Part shown: piece after piece, positions 26,887 through 33,718 of the stretch
Numbering within the stretch: the first letter of the stretch is position 1
Layout of the letters: each line of letters starts with the position of its first letter
NCBI GenBank assembly: GCA_021848085.1
Contig: JAJZNB010000214.1
Location: 1 to 38,574, forward strand
DNA length: 38,574 bases
Direction: 5' to 3'
Source: Actinomycetes bacterium
Lineage (GTDB): Bacteria; Actinomycetota; Acidimicrobiia; Acidimicrobiales; UBA8190
Position numbers and translations under genes: made by a program
The notes under the pieces: model-generated
Databases searched by the model: none
Told to the model about the DNA's origin: nothing
Seen by the model: the letters and a program-made list of their open reading frames with translations, nothing else

Positions 26887-27674
26887 TCCCCGTGCGCATC
26901 ATCGTCGTGGTGAAGCAGCTGCCCGATCTCGTCGAGGAGCTCGAGCTCGACGACGACGGCACCGACGTCGACCGTGAGCTCCTCAGCTTCGTCGCCAACG
27001 AGTGGGACGAGCAGGCCCTCGAAGAGGCGCTGCTGGTGAAGGAGACCGTCGGTGCCGAGGTGGTGGTCGTCGGCCTCGACGAGCCCGACATCGACCAGAC
27101 GCTGTACACGGCCGTGGCTCGCGGCGCCGACGCCGTGGTGAAGCTGACCGGCATCCCCCAGGGCTGGCTGTCCACCCATGCCCGCGCCGACATCCTGGCC
27201 GGCTGGCTGGCCGATCAGCCCTTCGACCTGATCGTCACCGGGGTGCAGGCCGCCGACGACCTCGACGGGCAGCTGGCCGGGCTGCTGGCCGCCCGGCTGC
27301 AGCTGCCGCACGCCGCCGTGGTGGTGGCCATGGAGGTCAAAGACGGGATGCTCAGCGTCTCCCAGGAGCTCGGCGGCGGCGCCGTAGCCGAGTCCGACAT
27401 CCGCCTGCCAGCCGTCATCGGCATGCAGACCGCTCGCCAGGCGCCGCGCTACGCGCCGATCAGCCGGATCCGCCAGGCCATGCAGGCCGGCGGCATCGTC
27501 GAGACCCCCGCCGCCGCCGCTGGCGGCGCCGCGCCGTGGCCCGAGGGGATGACCATCCGACGGCTCTACCCCCCTGAGACGTCGGCCCACGCCGAGATGC
27601 TCGAAGGCGACGCCGGCGCCGTCGCCGAGCGCATCGTGGAGCTGCTCCGGGCCCGGGGCCTGGTCAAGCGATAG
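26880..27674 (+). CDS. etfB: Electron transfer flavoprotein beta subunit
   Basis: VRIIVVVKQLPDLVEELELDDDGTDVDRELLSFVANEWDEQALEEALLVKE…GADAVVKL…GVQAADDLDGQLAGLLAARLQLPHA. Confidence 0.9.
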   Translation: MVIPVRIIVVVKQLPDLVEELELDDDGTDVDRELLSFVANEWDEQALEEALLVKETVGAEVVVVGLDEPDIDQTLYTAVARGADAVVKLTGIPQGWLSTHARADILAGWLADQPFDLIVTGVQAADDLDGQLAGLLAARLQLPHAAVVVAMEVKDGMLSVSQELGGGAVAESDIRLPAVIGMQTARQAPRYAPISRIRQAMQAGGIVETPAAAAGGAAPWPEGMTIRRLYPPETSAHAEMLEGDAGAVAERIVELLRARGLVKR

Positions 27675-27682
27675 GAGGATCG

Positions 27683-28639
27683 ATGGCTGACGACGTGCTG
27701 GTGCTCGCCGAGCACACCGACGGGGTCCTGTCGGACCTCACCTTCGAGCTGATCGGCCAGGCTCGCCGGATGGCCGACGCCTTCGGCGGGCAGGTCCGGG
27801 TGGCGTTGCTGGGCGCACCGGAGCTGGCCGACCAGCTCGGCGCGGCCGACGTGGTCCACCTGGCCGAGCACCCCGCCTTGGGCGGCTACCTGCCCGAGGC
27901 CTACGAGCGGGCCCTGACCCAGCTGCTGGGCGAGGTGCAGCCCCGTCTGCTGCTGCTGGGCACCTCCACCGCCGGCATGGATCTCGGTGCCGCCGTGGCC
28001 GTCGCCTGGCAGGCGCCGCTGGCCTCCTACGTCGTCGCCCTCGAGGCCGAGGGCGACACGGTGGTGGCCACCGCCCAGATCTACGCCGGCAAGCTGATGG
28101 CCGAGGTGGCGCTCGACGGGCCGCGGGCGGTGTGCACCGTGATCGGCGGCTCGTTCCCCGCCGACGCCGGGCGCGCCGAGGGACGGCCGACGCTGACGCC
28201 GCTGGCCGTCACCGGCCTCGACGACCTGCGCAGCACCTTCGGGCAGCTTCGCCTGCCCGACGCCTCGGGTCTCGACATCACCGCCGCCGACCTGCTGGTG
28301 TCGGTGGGCCGCGGCATCGGCAGCCAGGACAACCTCGAGGTGGTCCAGGAGCTGGCCGACACGCTCGGCGTGCCGCTGTCCGCCTCGCGGCCCATCATCG
28401 ACCAGGGCTGGCTCCCCAAGCCGCACCAGGTTGGCAAGTCGGGCAAGAAGGTGAAGCCCAAGGCCTACCTGTCGTTCGGCATCTCCGGCGCACCCGAGCA
28501 CCTCGAAGGCATGCGCGGCGCCGAGCTGATCATCGCCTGCAACACCGACCGGCGCGCCCCGATCTTCGACGTGGCCCACTACGGCACCACCGTCGACCTG
28601 TTCGACCTGGTACCCGAGCTGGTCGACCGGCTGGGCTGA
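27683..28639 (+). CDS. etfA: Electron transfer flavoprotein alpha subunit
   Basis: VSVGRGIGSQDNLEVVQELADTLGVPLSASRPIIDQGWLPKPHQVGKSGKKVKPKAYLSFGISGAPEHLEGM…NTDRRAPIFDVAHYG; RBS aggaggatcg. Confidence 0.94.
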   Translation: MADDVLVLAEHTDGVLSDLTFELIGQARRMADAFGGQVRVALLGAPELADQLGAADVVHLAEHPALGGYLPEAYERALTQLLGEVQPRLLLLGTSTAGMDLGAAVAVAWQAPLASYVVALEAEGDTVVATAQIYAGKLMAEVALDGPRAVCTVIGGSFPADAGRAEGRPTLTPLAVTGLDDLRSTFGQLRLPDASGLDITAADLLVSVGRGIGSQDNLEVVQELADTLGVPLSASRPIIDQGWLPKPHQVGKSGKKVKPKAYLSFGISGAPEHLEGMRGAELIIACNTDRRAPIFDVAHYGTTVDLFDLVPELVDRLG

Positions 28640-28674
28640 ACGGCGGTGGTCGGGGCGCAACCAGGGAGGCGACG

Positions 28675-30936
28675 GTGACGGCCGTGGTGGTCACCCGCCA
28701 CATCTTCGGCGGGATGGGACCGGCCCAGATCGCCGTGTTCTATCTGCTGGCCGTGGCGGCCATCGCCGTCTTCGCCGTCGGCTGGGGACGGCGGGTGGCC
28801 AAGTACCGTGCCGGGCGCCCCTCGCCTCGACCGTGGCTGCGGCGCTCGGGCGCCGGCATCCCCGGGGTGACCGCCCGCCCCGGCACGGTCCGGTCGCTGG
28901 GCACCGTCCTCACCAACCGCACCGTCAGGCGACGCAAGCCGGTGGTGGGCCTCGCCCACCTGCTGGTGCTGTGGGGCTTTCTGGGGCTGCTGCTGGCCAC
29001 CACCATCGTCGGCGTCGACTACGACGTCTACGGCCACCTGATCACCGGCGTGGTGCTGGGCCACCAGCGGTCGTTCCTGACCGGCGTCTTCTACGAGACG
29101 TTCAACGCCGTGTTCAACACCGCCGGGGTGGCTCTGCTCATCGGCACGGTGGTGCTCACCGTCCGGCGGTTGCGGCGGGCCGAGCCGCAGCTGGCCTACA
29201 CCCGCGTCGACCGCGACCGTCGCGACTACTCGCGAGCTGCGCTCGTCGCCGGGGACCACCTGTTCCTCAGCCTGCTGCTGGCCCTGGTGGTCACCGGGTT
29301 CGTCGTCCAAGGGGTGCGCATCGTCGGCGCCGGGTTCCCCGGCTTCGAACGCTTCACCTGGATGGGCTGGCTGGTGGCCAAGGCGCTGTCGGGCCTGGGG
29401 CTCGGCGCCGGCGCGGCCCGGACGCTGCACGGCTACGTGTGGTGGCTGCACGCCGCTTTGGCCCTGGGCTTCGTGGCCTCGATCCCCTTCACCAAGGCCA
29501 GGCACATGCTGTCGTCGCCGGCCAACCTGGTGGCCGCCGACCCCGCCCCCACCCGCCGCCTGCCGCCGGTCAGCGGCGACCACGTCGGCTACGCCAGCCT
29601 GGCCGACTTCACCTGGAAGGAGCTGCTCGACTTCGACGCCTGCACCCGGTGCGGCCGCTGCCATCAGGTCTGCCCGGCCCGCACCGCCGGAGCCGCCTTG
29701 TCGCCGCGCGACCTGATCCTCGACCTGCGCCAGTGGGTCGACCGGCAAAAGCAGCTTCCGGCGCTGCTCGACGGCGAGATCCGCACCGACGGCACCGGGC
29801 CGCTGGCCGATCCACCGGCCGAACCGGCCGGCGACGTCATCGCCGAGCGCACCTTGTGGGCCTGCACCACCTGCATGGCCTGCGTCGAGGTCTGCCCGGT
29901 GGGGGTGGAGCACGTCCCCACCATCGTGCAGCTGCGCCGACGCCTGGTGGACCAGGGCCGCATGGAGCCGACCCTGCAGAGCGCGCTGCAGAACCTGGCC
30001 CAGCAGGGCAATTCGTTCGGGAAGTCGGCCCGCATGCGGGCCCGGTGGACCAAGGCCCTCGACTTCCCGGTCAAAGACGCCCGCAAGGAGCCGGTGCAGC
30101 TGCTGTGGTTCGTCGGCGACCACGCCTCCTACGACGAGCGGATGCAGACCCTGTCGCAGACCCTGGCCCGGGTGCTGCACCGGGCCGGGGTCGACTTCGG
30201 CCTGCTCTACGACGACGAGCGCAACGCCGGCAACGACGTCCGACGGGTGGGGGAAGAGGGGCTGTTCGAGCTGCTGGCCGAGCACAACATCGCCGCCTTG
30301 GGCCGGGCCGAGTTCACCGAGATCTTCACCACCGACCCCCACAGCTTCAACACGCTGCGCAACGAGTACCCCACCTTGGGCCTCAAGGCCACCGTCCGCC
30401 ACTACAGCCAGGTGCTGGCCGACCTGCTCAAAGCCGGCCGCCTGCCGGTGCGACCCCTCGGCCTGCGGGTCACCTACCACGACCCGTGCTATCTGGCCCG
30501 CTACAACAAGGTCACCGAGGCGCCGCGGCGGGTCCTGGCCGCCTTGGGCTGCGAGCTGGTCGAGATGCCCCGCAACCGCGACAACACCTTCTGCTGCGGC
30601 GCCGGCGGCGGCCGGATCTGGATGGACGACTCGCACCTGACCGAGCGTCCCAGCGAGAACCGCATCACCGAGGCCGCCGCCTTGGGGGTGGAGCGCTTCG
30701 TGGTGGCCTGCCCCAAGGACTTCGCCATGTACTCCGACGCGGCCAAGACCACCGGCCACGACGGCGACCTGCTGGTGTGCGACCTGGTGCAGCTGGTGGA
30801 GCTGGCCCTCACCGAGCCGGTGCCGGCCGGGGTCGGGACTGGCACCTCCGAGCCGGCTGGCACCTCCGAGCCGGCTGGCACCTCCGAGCCGGCGGGGACC
30901 GACGGCGCCGGGCGCGTCCCGGCCGGCGGGGGGTGA
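28675..30936 (+). CDS. Membrane-bound Fe-S oxidoreductase of the DUF224/EtfD/EMO type (candidate Etf:menaquinone oxidoreductase)
   Basis: N-terminal multi-TM cytochrome-b-like domain; CTRCGRCHQVCP and CTTCMACVEVCPVG; C-terminal HDPCYLARYNKVTEAPRRVLAALG…FCCGAGGGRIWMDD CCG domain; follows etfBA. Confidence 0.88.
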   Translation: MTAVVVTRHIFGGMGPAQIAVFYLLAVAAIAVFAVGWGRRVAKYRAGRPSPRPWLRRSGAGIPGVTARPGTVRSLGTVLTNRTVRRRKPVVGLAHLLVLWGFLGLLLATTIVGVDYDVYGHLITGVVLGHQRSFLTGVFYETFNAVFNTAGVALLIGTVVLTVRRLRRAEPQLAYTRVDRDRRDYSRAALVAGDHLFLSLLLALVVTGFVVQGVRIVGAGFPGFERFTWMGWLVAKALSGLGLGAGAARTLHGYVWWLHAALALGFVASIPFTKARHMLSSPANLVAADPAPTRRLPPVSGDHVGYASLADFTWKELLDFDACTRCGRCHQVCPARTAGAALSPRDLILDLRQWVDRQKQLPALLDGEIRTDGTGPLADPPAEPAGDVIAERTLWACTTCMACVEVCPVGVEHVPTIVQLRRRLVDQGRMEPTLQSALQNLAQQGNSFGKSARMRARWTKALDFPVKDARKEPVQLLWFVGDHASYDERMQTLSQTLARVLHRAGVDFGLLYDDERNAGNDVRRVGEEGLFELLAEHNIAALGRAEFTEIFTTDPHSFNTLRNEYPTLGLKATVRHYSQVLADLLKAGRLPVRPLGLRVTYHDPCYLARYNKVTEAPRRVLAALGCELVEMPRNRDNTFCCGAGGGRIWMDDSHLTERPSENRITEAAALGVERFVVACPKDFAMYSDAAKTTGHDGDLLVCDLVQLVELALTEPVPAGVGTGTSEPAGTSEPAGTSEPAGTDGAGRVPAGGG
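30841..30894 (+). repeat. 18-bp minisatellite, 3 copies, in-frame at the C-terminus (GTSEPA)
   Basis: ggcacctccgagccggct at 30841, 30859, 30877 (last copy one base different). Confidence 0.95.
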
Positions 30937-31229
30937 CGGTGCGCTGCCCGTGGTGCGACTTCGACGGTGGGCTGCGGCCGCTGCACGCCCACCTGGCCGA
31001 CCGCCATCCCGACCAGGTGCGCTTCGAGCAGCGCGCCGGCGGCACCCGTCAGGTGTACGCCGTGGCCTGCCCGGTGTGCGACGCCGGCTACGAGCAGACC
31101 ATCAAACCCGGTCACGACGCCGGCTTCGTCGACGAGTACCGCCGCGAGATCCGGCTGGTGGCCTTCGACATGTTGTTGAACCACCTGGTGGGTGAGCACC
31201 AGCCGCCCGCCGGCCCGACAGCCAGCTGA
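30933..31229 (+). CDS. Small protein with two zinc-finger-like CX2C…H…H units
   Basis: RCPWCDFDGGLRPLHAHLADRHPDQ and ACPVCDAGYEQ…NHLVGEH; coupled to the upstream gene by 4-bp GTGA overlap. Confidence 0.7.
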   Translation: MTVRCPWCDFDGGLRPLHAHLADRHPDQVRFEQRAGGTRQVYAVACPVCDAGYEQTIKPGHDAGFVDEYRREIRLVAFDMLLNHLVGEHQPPAGPTAS

Positions 31230-31240
31230 GGAAGGCGCCA

Positions 31241-31681
31241 GTGCCGAACGTCCGAGGATGCGACCTCCGCGAGGACCTCTACTACCTGGTCGACAAGCAC
31301 GTGTGGGCCCGCCTCGACGGCGATCTGGTCGAGGTCGGGTTGAGCGACGTCGCCCAGGGGATGGCCAAGACCATCATCTCGGTGTCGCTCAAGGAGCCGG
31401 GCAAGACGGTCAAGAAGGGCCGCAGCCTGGCCACGGTCGAGAGCGGCAAGTGGGTGGGTCCGGTGCCCTCGCCGGTCAACGGCGAGGTGGTGGAGGTCAA
31501 CGCCGCCTTGGTGGCCCACCCCGCCGCCATCAACGAGGACCCCTACGGGGCGGGCTGGGTGGCCAGGGTCCGCTGCGCCGACTGGGCCGCCGACTCCGCC
31601 GACCTGGTGACCGGCCCCGAGGGGGTGGAGCGCTACCGGGCGTTCCTCGAGGCGGAGGGCATCTCCTGCGAGGAGAGCTGA
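31241..31681 (+). CDS. lbpA: GcvH-like lipoate-binding protein (LbpA-type), copy 2
   Basis: DKHVWARLDGDLVEVGLSDVAQGMAKTIISVSLKEPGKTVKKGRSLATVESGKWVGPVPSPVNGEVVEVN. Confidence 0.92.
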   Translation: MPNVRGCDLREDLYYLVDKHVWARLDGDLVEVGLSDVAQGMAKTIISVSLKEPGKTVKKGRSLATVESGKWVGPVPSPVNGEVVEVNAALVAHPAAINEDPYGAGWVARVRCADWAADSADLVTGPEGVERYRAFLEAEGISCEES

Positions 31682-31684
31682 GCG

Positions 31685-32140
31685 GTGGGCACCGTCACCT
31701 GGGCCGGCTGCGCCTTCCCCGACGACCTGCTCTACGACCTGCAGCACGACGTGTGGGTGCGGCTGGGCGACGGCCAGGCCGAGATCGGCATGACCGACGT
31801 GGCCCAGACCCGCTGCGGGCGGCTGGTCGAGGTCACCTGGAAGGCACCGGGCCGTCTCGTGCGGCGGGGCCGGCCGCTGTGCATCGTCGAGAGCTCCAAG
31901 TGGGTGGGCCCGGTGCTGTCGCCGCTGTCGGGCACGGTGGCGGCCTGCAACGCCGAGGGATTCGCCGCCGACATCGCCATCGCCAACCGCGACCCCTACG
32001 GCGCCGGCTGGCTGGTGCGCCTGGACCTGGCCGGCCCCGCCGAGGAGCTGGCGACGCTGCGCGACGGCGCCGCCGCCTACCAGCACTACCGCCAGGTCAT
32101 CGACGAGCAGCAGATCCGCTGCTTTCGCTGCGCCGAGTGA
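31685..32140 (+). CDS. lbpA: GcvH-like lipoate-binding protein (LbpA-type), copy 3
   Basis: QHDVWVRLGDGQAEIGMTDVAQTRCGRLVEVTWKAPGRLVRRGRPLCIVESSKWVGPVLSPLSGTVAACN. Confidence 0.92.
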   Translation: MGTVTWAGCAFPDDLLYDLQHDVWVRLGDGQAEIGMTDVAQTRCGRLVEVTWKAPGRLVRRGRPLCIVESSKWVGPVLSPLSGTVAACNAEGFAADIAIANRDPYGAGWLVRLDLAGPAEELATLRDGAAAYQHYRQVIDEQQIRCFRCAE

Positions 32141-32191
32141 CCGGCGCGACCGCCGGGCCACCCGGGGAGAGGAGGAGCGTCACCGACAGCG

Positions 32192-32247
32192 GCTCGGGCC
32201 CGGCCGCCGTGGCCCGGCCCGAGCGGCGGGCGGCACCCGGCCGGGTG
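32192..32247 (+). other. Two consecutive GC-rich inverted repeats in the lbpA3-dsrE2 gap (9-bp arms GCTCGGGCC/GGCCCGAGC; 14-bp palindrome CACCCGGCCGGGTG)
   Basis: Read directly: arms 32192-32200/32216-32224 and 32234-32247. Confidence 0.7.
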
Positions 32248-32312
32248 TCGCCGCAACCCATGAGCTGTTGAGCGCAGACCGGCCGGGCCGGCTGCGGTCG
32301 TTGGAGGGGGAC

Positions 32313-32813
32313 ATGACACACGGAGACGGACCCGCACATCACAAGACGATGGCCATGGTGTGCTGGAGCTCGGACCTCGACCGGGTGTGGCCGACGTTGA
32401 TCCTGGCCACCACGGCAGCCGCGTCGGGCCTCGAGGTCAGCATCTTCTTCACCTTCTGGGGGCTGCGGGTCCTGCAGAAGAACGAGACCCGCCTCACCGG
32501 CACCAACCTGATGCAGAAGGCCGAGTCGCTGCTCGACCGGGGCGGCACCGACCACCTGAAGCTGGGCAAGCTGCACTTCGGCGGCGCCGGCACCAAGATG
32601 ATCAAGAAGCTCGCCGACGACTACAAGGTGGCCAGCCCGAGCGACCTGCTGTCGATGGCGCTCGACCTCGGGGTGCACCTGTATCCCTGCCAGATGACGA
32701 TGGACCTCTACGGGCTCAGCAAGGACGACTTCATCGACGGGCTCGAGCCCTCCATGGGCGCCGCCTCCTTCATCGACATTGCCGCCGACGCCGACATCAC
32801 CCTCTTCATCTGA
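32313..32813 (+). CDS. DsrE2-like sulfurtransferase
   Basis: RVWPTLILATTAAASGLEVSIFFTFWGLRVLQKNE…KMIKKLADDYKVASPSDLLSMALDLGVHLYPCQMTMDLYGLSKDDFIDGLEPSMGAASF. Confidence 0.88.
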   Translation: MTHGDGPAHHKTMAMVCWSSDLDRVWPTLILATTAAASGLEVSIFFTFWGLRVLQKNETRLTGTNLMQKAESLLDRGGTDHLKLGKLHFGGAGTKMIKKLADDYKVASPSDLLSMALDLGVHLYPCQMTMDLYGLSKDDFIDGLEPSMGAASFIDIAADADITLFI

Positions 32814-33600
32814 CGCCACGCCGCCTTCCGCTGGCGCCACGGCTGGCGCCACTGCTGGCGCCACTGCTGGCGCCACGGCTGGCGCCACGGCACCGGCGGC
32901 CGGTGCCGGCGCGGTGGAGAGGCCCGCCGTGGACACCACCGGCCTGTCCGACGCGCTGGTCTTCGTCGGTGCCGACCCCCACCTTCGGCGCCAGCTGCAG
33001 GCGCTGGCCGCCGAGCGCGGTCTGGCCGTCGTCGAGGCGGCGGGCGACCCCGGCGGGGAGGCGCCGGTGGTGGTCGTCGACCTCGGCCTGGCCGGCGGCC
33101 TCCAGGCGGTGCGGGCCTGGCGGGCCCGCTCCGTCGACACCGTGGTGGCCGCCTACCTGGCCGTGCCCGACCGGGGTCGCTGGGAGGAGGCGGAGCGGGC
33201 CGGAGCCGACCTGGTGGTCAACCGCGGCGCGCTGGTGCGGGCGCTGCGCCGCCTGCTCCACGACCTCGGCCCTGACGCCCGCCGGCGGCGGTTCCCGCTG
33301 CTGGACGCGGCCGAGGTGGCCGGCCGGCTGGGCCTCATCGGGGCCGTCGGCACCACTCCGGTCGGCCCGCTGGCCGTGTACCGCGCCGGGCGCGGGCTGG
33401 TGGCCGTCGAGGACCGCTGCCCGCACGCCGGCGCCTGCCTGTCGCAGGGAGCGCTCCAGGGCGGGGTGCTGACCTGCCCCGGCCACGGCAGCCAGTTCCT
33501 GGTCGCCACCGGCGAGCGGATCCGGGGGCCGGCCGACCAGGGGCTGCGGTGCTACCCGGCGGTGGAGGAGGCCGGCCGGGTCTGGCTGGTGTGGACGTGA
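32779..33600 (+). CDS. Receiver-like domain fused to a Rieske [2Fe-2S] domain; N-terminal start uncertain (overlaps dsrE2)
   Basis: DALVFVGADPHLRRQLQALAAERGLAVVEAAGD…VVVVDLGLAGG…AGADLVVNRGALVRALRRLL, then CPHAGACLSQGALQGGVLTCPGHGSQF Rieske motif. Confidence 0.8.
   Translation: MPPTPTSPSSSDATPPSAGATAGATAGATAGATAGATAPAAGAGAVERPAVDTTGLSDALVFVGADPHLRRQLQALAAERGLAVVEAAGDPGGEAPVVVVDLGLAGGLQAVRAWRARSVDTVVAAYLAVPDRGRWEEAERAGADLVVNRGALVRALRRLLHDLGPDARRRRFPLLDAAEVAGRLGLIGAVGTTPVGPLAVYRAGRGLVAVEDRCPHAGACLSQGALQGGVLTCPGHGSQFLVATGERIRGPADQGLRCYPAVEEAGRVWLVWT
32830..32889 (+). repeat. 12-bp minisatellite, 5 copies, in-frame (AGAT)
   Basis: gctggcgccac[g/t] at 32830, 32842, 32854, 32866, 32878. Confidence 0.95.
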
Positions 33601-33718
33601 CCTGCCCAGCTCCTGCCGGCCGACCCGCACCGGCGGTGGCCCGGACCACGGCGTGGGCCCGCCGGGCCCGAAGCCCCGGCGAAGTGACCCGACCGGCGCA
33701 GCCGGTGACCACAGCGCC

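Noticed and set aside
26880-28639. Housekeeping fixAB/etfAB for fatty-acid oxidation
   Set aside because: No acyl-CoA dehydrogenase or fixC/fixX nearby; genes are inside the sHdr operon. Cannot be excluded without phylogeny
28579-30759. 726-aa minus-strand ORF opposite the membrane oxidoreductase
   Set aside because: Shadow ORF; Gly/Gln/Val-rich without motifs
23230-32140. Glycine cleavage system (GcvH) as explanation for the lipoyl proteins
   Set aside because: No gcvT/gcvP in the window; proteins carry a different lipoyl context (ExxK[FW]VGP) and sit in an hdr operon
33601-33718. Convergent intergenic region searched for a terminator after the sHdr operon
   Set aside because: Only weak GC-rich dyads and no T-tract; insufficient support
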